Of a DNA stretch of 64,000 nucleotides, positions 17,017 to 25,176 are shown piece after piece; positions within the stretch are counted from its first letter, which is position 1; every line of letters begins with the position of its first letter. The stretch is from positions 72,257-136,256 of the forward strand of contig JBDHEI010000001.1 of the NCBI GenBank assembly GCA_039591075.1, written 5' to 3'. A program made the translations under genes and the position numbers. A model generated the notes under the pieces. That model was not told the origin of the DNA. It searched no databases and was given only the letters and a program-made list of their open reading frames with translations. The DNA is from JAOTVV01 sp039591075. Lineage in GTDB: Bacteria; Gemmatimonadota; Gemmatimonadetes; Gemmatimonadales; GWC2-71-9.

Positions 17017-18393
17017 ATGGCTGTTAAGAAAGCCCTCGGATTCTGGATGTGTACGGCGCTGGTCGTGGGCAACATGATTGGCTCGGGGGTGTTTCTCCTG
17101 CCCGCGTCGCTCGGCCCGTTCGGCGGGATCAGCATTGTGGGATGGCTCGTGAGCGCGGGTGGGGCGATCTGCTTGGCGCTCGTGTTCGCCAGACTCGGGC
17201 GGCTGGTTCCGGAGACGGGCGGTCCGTATGCCTTTGCCCGCGACGGGTTCGGGGAGTTGGGCGGGTTCCTCGTCGCGTGGGCCTATTGGATTTCCATGTG
17301 GACCACCAATGCCGCGCTCGCCGTGGCATTCACGAGCTATCTCACGGTCTTCTGGCCGGCCCTCGCCACGACACCCATACTCGCCGGCGCGGCTTCACTG
17401 GGAAGCCTGTGGCTCCTCACCGCGGTGAACCTGTCCGGGGTTCGCACCGCGGGCGCAGTGCAGTTGGTGACGACCGTTCTGAAGCTCCTGCCGCTGCTGG
17501 CGATTTGTGCCGTGGGCCTCTTCTTCTTCAATGCCGAGCACTTCGAGCCCTTCAATGCGAGCGGTCATGGCACGCTCCCGGCCGTGAGTGCCACGGTGAC
17601 GCTCACCCTATGGGCGTTTCTCGGTCTCGAGTCGGGCACGGTGCCGGCAGGGGACGTGAACGACGCCAAGCGCACCATTCCCCGCGCTACGATTGCGGGA
17701 ACGCTGATAGCGACGGTGGTCTACATCCTGGGGACGGTGGTCGTGATGGGCCTCATCGCTCCAGCGGTTCTGGCCGAATCGACCGCCCCGTTTGCCGATG
17801 CAGCGCGCGTCATTTGGGGTCCGTGGGGGGCCTATGTCCTGGGTGCGGGTGCCGCGATCTCCTGCTTCGGCGCCCTCAACGGATGGATCCTCCTCTCGGG
17901 TCAGCTTCCCTACGCCGCGGCGCGGGACGGTCTGCTTCCGGCTCCGTTGGCCCGGATGTCGCGTCGCCAAACCCCGGCAGTGGGGATTGTGGTGTCGAGC
18001 GTCATCGCGAGTTTCCTGATTGCGATGAACTACACAAAGGGGCTCGTTGCCGCGTTCACGTTCATGATCCTGTTAGCGACGCTCGCGACGCTCATCCCCT
18101 ACGTGTTCTCGAGCCTTGCCGCGTTCCTGCTCAGGGGGGCGAGCGGCGACCGCCCGGGCAGGCTCGGCCTCGGGTTTTCGACCGTTGCCGGCATGGCGTT
18201 TCTGTACTCGCTGTGGGCGATCGGCGGGTCGGGTCAGGAGGCGGTGTACTGGGGCTTCCTGCTCATCGTGGCCGGCCTGCCGGTCTACGTGGGGATGGTG
18301 TGGTGGCGACGGATGCATGGCTCTGCCGCGGGAGGTCGTCCTCCTCGCGTAGATCGCCATCGCGAGTCCCAAGACCACCACTCGGTGTCGTAG
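17017..18393 (+). CDS. APC-family amino acid permease/antiporter
   Basis: 458 residues, about twelve membrane helices. ATG 17017 is chosen because GGGAG precedes it and the first helix starts directly after MAVKKALGFWMC; the longer frame from 16921 would run through the neighbouring operator. Helix 1 carries the substrate-binding glycine motif NMIGSGVFLLPASLG and helix 6 region LWAFLGLESGTVPAGDVNDAKRTIPRAT, both typical of the AdiC-like part of the APC family. Substrate is not predictable; arginine/agmatine-type exchange is only a family analogy. Confidence 0.9.
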   Translation: MAVKKALGFWMCTALVVGNMIGSGVFLLPASLGPFGGISIVGWLVSAGGAICLALVFARLGRLVPETGGPYAFARDGFGELGGFLVAWAYWISMWTTNAALAVAFTSYLTVFWPALATTPILAGAASLGSLWLLTAVNLSGVRTAGAVQLVTTVLKLLPLLAICAVGLFFFNAEHFEPFNASGHGTLPAVSATVTLTLWAFLGLESGTVPAGDVNDAKRTIPRATIAGTLIATVVYILGTVVVMGLIAPAVLAESTAPFADAARVIWGPWGAYVLGAGAAISCFGALNGWILLSGQLPYAAARDGLLPAPLARMSRRQTPAVGIVVSSVIASFLIAMNYTKGLVAAFTFMILLATLATLIPYVFSSLAAFLLRGASGDRPGRLGLGFSTVAGMAFLYSLWAIGGSGQEAVYWGFLLIVAGLPVYVGMVWWRRMHGSAAGGRPPRVDRHRESQDHHSVS

Positions 18394-18623
18394 GCCGAAG
18401 AGGCTGCCCTCACGGTGCTGAAGTAGCAAGCCCTCAGCTTGTGGGTCTTGGAGACCGCACCAAAACATCTCGGATCGCGTCAGAGCGAACGCTGTTGAAT
18501 GGCGTGACCTGGCTCACCGACCGGGCAACTCGATGCCGGGCCGCGCGTTGAGACCGGCCCTCCGGGCTGGCATCCGAAATGCGACGTTTTGGGTCGAGGA
18601 GCCCATCCCGCACGGAGGTGCGA

Positions 18624-18878
18624 ATGAGGGGCACGGTCTCTGTCAAACGATTGGGACGTTGGGAGTACCGGGACGTCGTGTACGATGTGCACACGGCGCA
18701 GGACGCCGACGGAGCGGGGAAGCTCGTCATCACCGCCATCGGACCGGGAGCGGTCCACCGCTTTGCGGTGCTGGTGGTTGGGGATGAGGAGCCCGGTGAC
18801 CAGCCGGCGTGGCTTGCCGGGGACGACGACGAGCGGACCCAGGCAGCCGAGGAGGCGCTCGCGGCCGCGGCGGCGTAA
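18624..18878 (+). CDS. Small hypothetical protein
   Basis: 84 residues from ATG 18624, which has GGAGGT four bases upstream. Begins MRGTVSVKRLGRWEYRDVVY and has alternating beta-like hydrophobics, an acidic GDDDERTQ segment and an alanine-rich C-terminal helix. No family recognised. It sits alone between the permease and the ribosomal protein gene. Confidence 0.65.
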   Translation: MRGTVSVKRLGRWEYRDVVYDVHTAQDADGAGKLVITAIGPGAVHRFAVLVVGDEEPGDQPAWLAGDDDERTQAAEEALAAAAA

Positions 18879-19036
18879 GGGTGGCCTGCTCCGGGGGCGA
18901 TCCTGTGTCGATCTGACGGTGGTCGCCGCACCTATCGGCTGGCCCAATATCCCGTTAATTTGGGAGTCTACGATTATTACGCCGGAACGGGTGCGGCCAC
19001 GGGCCACCCCAGGCTGGCCCTTGGAGCGGAGCGACG

Positions 19037-19231
19037 ATGCCGCACATCATTCTCGAGGGGGAAGACCGCATCGACTGGGCGATCAAGGTGTTTCGCCGGA
19101 AGGTGCAGAAATCCGGGATCCTGAAGGATCTTCGAGCGAAGCGATACTACGTGAAACCCAGCGTGGCGAAGCGGCTCAAAGCCGCCGCTGCTCGCCGCCG
19201 CCGTCACCGGAGTAAACGTCCCCGGCGATAG
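19037..19231 (+). CDS. rpsU: 30S ribosomal protein bS21
   Basis: 64 residues. The core IDWAIKVFRRKVQKSGILKD and KRYYVKPSVAKRLKAAAARR matches bS21, a small basic protein of the 30S platform near the 3' end of 16S rRNA. GGAGC lies before the ATG. The arginine-rich C-terminus is typical. A short perfect hairpin (19230-19247) begins at the stop codon and may be a weak terminator. A cold-shock gene follows about 190 bp downstream. Confidence 0.93.
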   Translation: MPHIILEGEDRIDWAIKVFRRKVQKSGILKDLRAKRYYVKPSVAKRLKAAAARRRRHRSKRPRR

Positions 19232-19247
19232 AACCGCGTACGGTTCT
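19230..19247 (+). terminator. Short hairpin at the rpsU stop codon
   Basis: AGAACCG, four bases (CGTA), CGGTTCT: a perfect 7-bp stem starting within the stop codon. A CCTTTTCT tract follows about a dozen bases later rather than directly, so it is a weak candidate terminator. Confidence 0.4.
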
Positions 19248-19421
19248 GGCACACGACCGGTCCTTTTCTGCTAGGAACCCAGCCGCTGCGGAGATGGCTC
19301 ACAGCTTCTCTCGACCGGCAGCCCGACGCGGGGGCACGCAGCCGCGGAACATGATGTGCGATCGGCGAGTACGGCAATGTCCGGCTCCGACGGCATCATC
19401 ATCACAGTGAGGAGTACGGCG

Positions 19422-19631
19422 ATGAGTACGATCGGCACAGTGAAGTGGTTCAACGACGCCAAGGGTTTCGGCTTCATCACGCGCGACGATGGCGAGAAGG
19501 ACTGCTTCGTCCATCACTCGGCCATCGAGGCTGAGGGATTCAAGTCCCTCCGCGAGGGTGAGCGTGTGGAGTTCGAGGTGGTGCAGGGCGAAAAGGGCCC
19601 GGCAGCTCAGAACGTCCGAAAGATCGCCTGA
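19422..19631 (+). CDS. Cold-shock-domain protein (CspA family)
   Basis: 69 residues from ATG 19422 (GAGGAG upstream). A single OB-fold with RNA-binding motifs GTVKWFNDAKGFGFITRDD (RNP1) and DCFVHHSAIE (RNP2). Acts as an RNA chaperone; the long untranslated stretch since rpsU leaves room for the structured leader usual for csp genes. A strong terminator follows 21 bp after the stop. Confidence 0.95.
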   Translation: MSTIGTVKWFNDAKGFGFITRDDGEKDCFVHHSAIEAEGFKSLREGERVEFEVVQGEKGPAAQNVRKIA

Positions 19632-19652
19632 CCACGTCACGACCCGTCGACG

Positions 19653-19685
19653 CGCGGGGTCGCTCCCATCGGGAGCGGCCCCGCG
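19653..19685 (+). terminator. Strong hairpin after the cold-shock gene
   Basis: CGCGGGG-T-CGCTCCC / GGGAGCG-G-CCCCGCG with a three-base loop; the central T/G can wobble-pair, giving a 15-bp stem. TTGCATT follows. Confidence 0.85.
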
Positions 19686-19907
19686 TTGCATTGTGGATGC
19701 TCTTGGCGCATCGGACGGAGAGCGGTTCGCTCGGGCTTTCGTCGGCTGGGGCGGGAGCGGTCAACCCAGCGGTTCCTTGACACTGGGGTGGCTCAGGCAA
19801 TCTTGGTCGTGAAGGCCCTTCCGCGCACCGCGCCGGACGACTGGGGCGGCCTCACGCGTGCGTCGGTCGCTCTGGGGCGGGGTGGTCTGCGGCGGGCGGA
19901 GGTACCG

Positions 19908-22142
19908 ATGATGAAGCCCATCGAACAGCTCGACCGCATTGCGATCAACGTCAAATCCCACCGCCTGCTCAAGGCCCTCCTCAAGGAGAACCCCAAGCTC
20001 GAAGAGATCATGCGCAACTCGAAAAACGAGATCGAGGCGCGCATCGGGATCAAGAACTGGGTGATGGAAGAGTTGCGGGCCCGGCCGAAGGCCCTGGCCT
20101 ACTACGAGAGCGGTCACAACGATCGTGAGGCTTTCGAGTCGCTCACCTGGCGCGACTATGCGGCTATCCGGTTGCTCGACTACGTCGACCACGCCGAGCG
20201 CGAGTTCGTTGATCCGAACCTGCGGGGCGCGATCGCCGTCAGCACTCCGGTCAGGCAGCTCTGGCTCGCGGTGAACCGGGGTACCGGCGGTGCGAAACCT
20301 GACTTCTTCGACGACATGCTGCACCTATTCCGGCAGTTCACGGGCACGACCAAGCGGCGGCTTCCGAGCCAGGACGAGGTGGAGCAGTGGATGGACCGGT
20401 ATCCGTCCGGCCTCGATCCGCGCATCGTTGCGCTGCGCGAGGAGAACCGCGACCGGATCCTGCACGCGATCATCGACCGTATAGAGCGCGGCGACATCAC
20501 AAGCCAGCGGTTCAAGTTCGAGCCAGGGCTATCGCGTGGGGATCGCCTGCGGCTGGGGCGCGAATGGTGGCAGGACATGCACTTCCACCTGTCCTTTGCC
20601 GTCCGGTCACCGGAGCTCCTGAACGAGATGTTGGGGAACTCGCTCGACCCCGACACCATGGACGTGCTGTACCGAGCGCGCGACGCCGGGATCCCCTTCT
20701 TCGTGAACCCGTACTACCTGTCTCTCCTGCACGTGCGGGTGCCGTACTTCGCCATCGGGGCCGACCTTGCGATTCGGCACTACGTGGTGTACAGCACGCA
20801 GCTGGTCGAGGAGTTTGGGCACATCGTGGCCTGGGAGAAGGAAGACGCCGTTCGGCCCGGGCAGCCCAACGCCGCGGGATGGCTGCTTCCACCCTACGAC
20901 AACGTGCACCGGCGGTACCCGGACGTAGCCATCCTCATTCCCGATACGCAGGGTCGGGCGTGCGGCGGACTCTGCTCTTCCTGCCAGCGGATGTTCGATT
21001 TCCAACGGGGGCGGCTCAACTTCGATATTTCGGGACTCGCTCCCAAGCCCTCCTGGCCGGAGAAGCTGAGCGACCTCATGAAATACTTCGAGGAGGACTC
21101 CCAGCTCCGGGACATCTTGATCACGGGCGGCGACGCGCTGATGAGTTCCGATCGCTCGCTCGAGCAGCTACTGGATGCCGTATGCGAGATGGCGCGTGCC
21201 AAGCGGAATGCGAACCAGCACCGGCCGGCTGGGGAGAAGTACGCAGAGATCCAGCGAGTCCGTCTGGGTTCCCGGCTCCCTGCGTACCTGCCGCAACGGG
21301 TGACGCCCGAGCTCACCGAGATCCTCGCGCGGTTCCGCGAGAAGGCCTCGGAGGCGGGAATCCGCCAGTTGGTGATCCAGACCCACTTCGAGTCCCCGAT
21401 GGAGGTGACGCTCGAGGCCCGGCAGGCGATCGAGCGGCTGTCCTCGGCGGGTTGGCTTGTCTGCAATCAGTTGGTGATGGGCTCGTCGGCCTCACGGCGC
21501 GGTCACGCCGCGAAGCTTAGGCAAGTGCTGAACGAGGTAGGTGTGTTACCGTACTACACGTTCGTGCTCAAGGGGTACATGGAGAATCAGTTCAACTACG
21601 CCCCGATCGCCCGCGTGGTGCAAGAAGAACTCGAAGAGAAAGTGTTCGGCCGCATTCCCGAGAGGTACCAGGAACGCGTGCGGCACTTGCCGGAGAGCGC
21701 GCCCGTGCTGGCCGACAACGTGGCGGCAATACGGCAGGCGACCGGCCTGCCCTTTTTGGCGACCGACCGCAGCGTTCTCAACCTCCCCGCAGTAGGCAAG
21801 AGCATGACCTTCCGCGTGATCGGGGTCACCCGCTACGGTCGCCGGATTCTCGAGTTCGATCACGACCGCACCCGTGCCCACAGCCCGATCATCGACCGCA
21901 TGGGCAAGGTGATCATCATCGAGTCGAAGTCGATCGTGGAGTACTTACGACAGCTGGGGGAGATTGGCGAGGACTGCGCGGAGTATGATGACGTGTGGGG
22001 ATATTCTCTGGGACAGACCGAGAGTCGGGTGCCGATCTACGAGTATCCGGAGTACGATTTCGCGGTGACTAGCGATCTCACCAACTTCGGGCTCGATGAC
22101 GACACCGCCGCGAGCCAACCGACCGGCGCGGCGGTGGAATAA
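19908..22142 (+). CDS. KamA-family radical SAM protein (lysine 2,3-aminomutase-like), extended form
   Basis: 744 residues from ATG 19908 (GGAGGT four bases upstream, seven before the adjacent ATG 19911). The radical SAM cluster motif is C352-x3-C356-x2-C359 in GRACGGLCSSC, followed by ILITGGDALMS, as in lysine 2,3-aminomutase. A candidate PLP lysine is in LPAVGKSMTFRVIGVTRYG. At 744 residues it is much longer than the about 415-residue aminomutase: some 330 residues of mainly helical sequence precede the barrel. Substrate and reaction are not certain; KamA relatives also include aminomutases of other amino acids. It ends 110 bp before the repeat-tail/maturase operon. Confidence 0.82.
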   Translation: MMKPIEQLDRIAINVKSHRLLKALLKENPKLEEIMRNSKNEIEARIGIKNWVMEELRARPKALAYYESGHNDREAFESLTWRDYAAIRLLDYVDHAEREFVDPNLRGAIAVSTPVRQLWLAVNRGTGGAKPDFFDDMLHLFRQFTGTTKRRLPSQDEVEQWMDRYPSGLDPRIVALREENRDRILHAIIDRIERGDITSQRFKFEPGLSRGDRLRLGREWWQDMHFHLSFAVRSPELLNEMLGNSLDPDTMDVLYRARDAGIPFFVNPYYLSLLHVRVPYFAIGADLAIRHYVVYSTQLVEEFGHIVAWEKEDAVRPGQPNAAGWLLPPYDNVHRRYPDVAILIPDTQGRACGGLCSSCQRMFDFQRGRLNFDISGLAPKPSWPEKLSDLMKYFEEDSQLRDILITGGDALMSSDRSLEQLLDAVCEMARAKRNANQHRPAGEKYAEIQRVRLGSRLPAYLPQRVTPELTEILARFREKASEAGIRQLVIQTHFESPMEVTLEARQAIERLSSAGWLVCNQLVMGSSASRRGHAAKLRQVLNEVGVLPYYTFVLKGYMENQFNYAPIARVVQEELEEKVFGRIPERYQERVRHLPESAPVLADNVAAIRQATGLPFLATDRSVLNLPAVGKSMTFRVIGVTRYGRRILEFDHDRTRAHSPIIDRMGKVIIIESKSIVEYLRQLGEIGEDCAEYDDVWGYSLGQTESRVPIYEYPEYDFAVTSDLTNFGLDDDTAASQPTGAAVE

Positions 22143-22252
22143 GGCCTCGGAACCCCCGATAGCCGCTGGACGGCGTTCCCTCCAGAGCGTACCTTCGCTG
22201 CACTCGCCGCGACCCGTGACATTGTGGCGACTCCCTCGAGCCGAGGTGACCG

Positions 22253-23821
22253 ATGAACTGGCTGCTCGGCGGGTTTCTCTTCCTGGCATCCCTCTCGGCG
22301 ACCCCACAGGGCGCAGGTGAGATCCGGTTCGTCGAGACCAGCGTCGACCTTCGCCCCAACGGCTCAGCCGTGGTTCTCTACGAAGTGCAGTGGGCGGTGC
22401 GTCGCGGTGAGTTGCACGGTTTCTACTTCAGCGGCACCGACCGGCTGCAGGTCTCGATGCTGGCAGACAGGGCGCACGCGGTCGACAGCCGCGGGACCCG
22501 CTACGGTCTTTCCATCACTCGAGTAGGTCCGGACCGGTGGGACATCGTGTTGGCCGACGGCCAAGGCGTGTCGTCGGGGACCGTCACGTACGTCTTTCCC
22601 TTCACCACCGATTTCGCCGCTGCCGGTTATCTCGCGCCGACCACGTCGCCGGACGGCCAATCCCTCATGGTGTTCAACTGGTCACCGGTCGCGTGGGACG
22701 AGGCAGGCAACCAGGACCACTACACGCTGAACGTACTGACGCCGTACGTCCTGCCATCGGGCGCCGATCCGAGACAGACCGTCGAGGAGGGGCAGCTCGT
22801 GCTCACCGAGCGCTGGGTGAACGACAAGTTCCGCATCGACTACCAGCGTGGCGAGGCGGACAGGTTGCGGTTGGTGTTCCACCGTGACCGACCCGGCAAC
22901 CGTTACGACATGCGCGCGCAGTTCTACCTACCGGCGGCGTGGTTCGCGCTGGAGCGACCGGCGCAGGCACCACCGGCGCCAGGACCACCACCACCCAGCT
23001 TCGGCACGTGGAAGCAGACGGACTGGCTCATCGGCGGGGGCGTCCTCCTCCTGCTCGGCGCGTTCTTCCTGGTGGTGACCGGCAAGCACCGCTCCATGGT
23101 GACTGCACATAGGGGACTCGACGAGGTGCGGTGGAATGTGCTCGACTGGACACCTCCCAAGCTGGTGCTTTCGAGCTTCCGGATCGCTGGGAAGGTGTGC
23201 AAGGACCTGACACCGCTGGAGGTGGCGTTCTACCTCGGCATCCCATTCAAGCGGATCGTGAGCGCGATCCTCAACTCCATGGTGGCGGAAAAGTTCCTCG
23301 AGATCGCGTCGCGGAACCCGCTCCGCGCCCGCGCCACAGGTGCTCCCGACACGGACCGCCTCGGCGAGTACGAGCGGCTGCTGTACGAGTCCCTCACCGA
23401 TGACGGGCGCCTCTCGCAGGGGGAGCTCGAGCAGCTCATGAACCAGGCCGTCGACAACATACGGGCGAAGGCCTGGGACTGCGACGTCGAAGCGACGAAG
23501 GCGTACTACCAGAACGTGGTGCAGGAGAACGTGGAGCAGCCACGCGAGACAGATGCCGATTGGTACTGGTGGTATCACAATCGGCATCCGTACTACTCCC
23601 ATCGTTACCAGCACGACCGGAACCCCTTTGTGAACGAGGTCGACATCCCGATTCAGACCGATCACCTGATCTCGGCTCCCGTCGACACCGACCTGGTGAT
23701 GGACCTGAACGTGTGTCATGACGCTTGCCATTCTGCGTGTCACTCCGCGTGTCACTCGGCCTGTCATTCGGCGTGCCACTCGGCGTGCCACTCGGCGTGT
23801 GTCAGTGGGAGCTCGCATTGA
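22253..23821 (+). CDS. Membrane protein with C-terminal Cys-His-Ser-Ala repeat; putative substrate of the adjacent radical SAM enzyme
   Basis: 522 residues. Order: signal-like N-terminus (MNWLLGGFLFLASLSATP); an extracytoplasmic beta-rich domain resembling the DUF2207 type (about 20-240); a Pro-rich linker (APPAPGPPPP); one membrane helix (about 258-280, WLIGGGVLLLLGAFFLVVTG); then a soluble segment with a winged-helix-like part (LTPLEVAFYLGIPFKRIV) and an aromatic/His stretch. The last 35 residues are CHDA, six CHSA units, a final Cys and VSGSSH: eight cysteines at 488, 492, 496 ... 516. By topology the tail should face the cytoplasm, accessible to the maturase. The stop overlaps the maturase start (TGATG). 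I do not recognise a named family for the whole protein. Confidence 0.85.
   Translation: MNWLLGGFLFLASLSATPQGAGEIRFVETSVDLRPNGSAVVLYEVQWAVRRGELHGFYFSGTDRLQVSMLADRAHAVDSRGTRYGLSITRVGPDRWDIVLADGQGVSSGTVTYVFPFTTDFAAAGYLAPTTSPDGQSLMVFNWSPVAWDEAGNQDHYTLNVLTPYVLPSGADPRQTVEEGQLVLTERWVNDKFRIDYQRGEADRLRLVFHRDRPGNRYDMRAQFYLPAAWFALERPAQAPPAPGPPPPSFGTWKQTDWLIGGGVLLLLGAFFLVVTGKHRSMVTAHRGLDEVRWNVLDWTPPKLVLSSFRIAGKVCKDLTPLEVAFYLGIPFKRIVSAILNSMVAEKFLEIASRNPLRARATGAPDTDRLGEYERLLYESLTDDGRLSQGELEQLMNQAVDNIRAKAWDCDVEATKAYYQNVVQENVEQPRETDADWYWWYHNRHPYYSHRYQHDRNPFVNEVDIPIQTDHLISAPVDTDLVMDLNVCHDACHSACHSACHSACHSACHSACHSACVSGSSH
23714..23800 (+). repeat. 12-bp in-frame tandem repeat encoding Cys-His-(Ser/Asp)-Ala
   Basis: Seven 12-base units and one extra Cys codon. 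The amino-acid unit is constant (CHDA once, CHSA six times), while codons vary: TGT/TGC, CAT/CAC, TCT/TCC/TCG, GCT/GCG/GCC. The last two units are identical at DNA level; the others differ, which argues for protein-level conservation rather than one recent slippage burst. Confidence 0.95.
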
Positions 23822-25176
23822 TGTCGACTCCGCGCACCATCGACCTGTCGTGGATCGACGAATTCGTCGCCAAAGTCCGGCCGTACGTCTTCGTCCGTGA
23901 GGAAGACGAGCTCATTATCAAGCGTCCGAATCTGGCGCAGAAACTGAACCGGCAGGGTGTCAGCATCCTGAAGGCACTGCTCGACGGCAAGTGCGTGACC
24001 GACGTTCTGGATGACCTAGGACGGGATCCGCAGAAGATCCGTGATATCGCGCTGTTCATGGTCGAGGTGAAACGGTTCATGGAGGGGCGATTGGACGACG
24101 TACATCGCACCAGCGCCATCGAGGTTCGACCCTTCACGCTCGGGTTCGCCACGCTGCCGATTCTTTCGGAGATCGCGCTCACCTACCGCTGCAATCTTCG
24201 CTGCACGTTCTGCTACGCGGGTTGCAACTGCACGACGAATCCGGTCGGTGACGATCGCGAGATGACGGTGACGGAAGTCAAGACCGTCCTGCGAAAGATC
24301 CGCGAGGATGCACAAGTCCCCTCGGTCAGCTTCACGGGTGGCGAAGCGACGTTGCGGACAGATCTGGAAGCCTTGATCGAGTATGCCAGTGACCTTGGGA
24401 TGCGGGTGAACCTGATCACCAACGGGACCCGGATCACGGAACAGCGGGCGCACGCGCTGGCGCAGGCGGGTCTGGATTCGGCGCAGGTGAGCCTCGAGGG
24501 GGTGACGGCCGAGACACACGAGCGGGTGACTACCATCCCGCACTCGTTTCAGCGGACCGTCGCCGCCGTACACTTGCTCCGCGAGGCTGGGATCCACGTG
24601 CACACCAACACCACGATCTGCGGCGACAACTTCCACGAGATCGAGCGGATGCCGAGGTTCGTGAAGCACGAGCTGGAGAATGCGAAGTTCTCGATGAACC
24701 TCGTCGTCCCGACGGGCACCGCGGCGCTCAATCGGCAGATGGCGGTGCGGTACTCCGAGATCGGACCGTACCTGGTACGGATCGCGAAGGAGAGCAGGCA
24801 GCTCGGCGTCGACTTCATGTGGTACTCACCCACACCGATGTGCATGTTCAACCCCATTGCGCACGGACTCGGCAACAAGGGGTGCAGTGCATGCGACGGG
24901 TTGCTGTCGGTCGCGGCCAACGGGGAGGTGATTCCCTGCGCATCCTACGACGAGCCGGTGGGAAATCTCCTGGAAGAGCCCGTGCTGGATGTCTGGCGCT
25001 CGAGACGCGCGGTGCAGTTCCGCGAGAAGTTCCTCGCCCACCCCGAGTGCCGCTCCTGTGAGCATTTCCAGATCTGCAACGGGGCGTGTCCTCTCTACTG
25101 GCGTGAAATGGGATTTTCAGAGCTGTGCAATGTGCGTGGGTTCGGACCGGTGGAAGAGGAGCATTTCGCACAATGA
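23821..25176 (+). CDS. Radical SAM/SPASM peptide-modifying enzyme with PqqD-like N-terminal domain
   Basis: 451 residues. Residues about 15-100 resemble the PqqD/RRE peptide-binding fold (LNRQGVSILKALLDGKCVTD). The radical SAM cluster is C124-x3-C128-x2-C131 in YRCNLRCTFCYAGCNC, with two extra cysteines directly after; FTGGEATL is the SAM-binding glycine motif. The C-terminus is a SPASM domain with C355, C358, C373, C410, C413, C419, C423 and C436, enough for auxiliary Fe-S clusters. Such enzymes install thioethers, C-C bonds or epimers in ribosomal peptides. ATG overlaps the upstream stop by one base and its stop overlaps the next gene as ATGA, so the three are translated together. Confidence 0.93.
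   Translation: MSTPRTIDLSWIDEFVAKVRPYVFVREEDELIIKRPNLAQKLNRQGVSILKALLDGKCVTDVLDDLGRDPQKIRDIALFMVEVKRFMEGRLDDVHRTSAIEVRPFTLGFATLPILSEIALTYRCNLRCTFCYAGCNCTTNPVGDDREMTVTEVKTVLRKIREDAQVPSVSFTGGEATLRTDLEALIEYASDLGMRVNLITNGTRITEQRAHALAQAGLDSAQVSLEGVTAETHERVTTIPHSFQRTVAAVHLLREAGIHVHTNTTICGDNFHEIERMPRFVKHELENAKFSMNLVVPTGTAALNRQMAVRYSEIGPYLVRIAKESRQLGVDFMWYSPTPMCMFNPIAHGLGNKGCSACDGLLSVAANGEVIPCASYDEPVGNLLEEPVLDVWRSRRAVQFREKFLAHPECRSCEHFQICNGACPLYWREMGFSELCNVRGFGPVEEEHFAQ

Noticed and set aside
23725..23820. Extended N-terminus of the maturase in a frame through the CHSA repeat
   Set aside because: The translation is the repeat read out of frame; ATG 23821 overlapping the stop gives the natural PqqD-like start.
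22253..23821. Tail as a TIGR04222-like Gly/Cys low-complexity membrane protein
   Set aside because: The idea of a Cys-rich tail on a membrane protein is similar, but the tail here has no glycine and the N-terminal domain looks DUF2207-like, so I did not assign that family.
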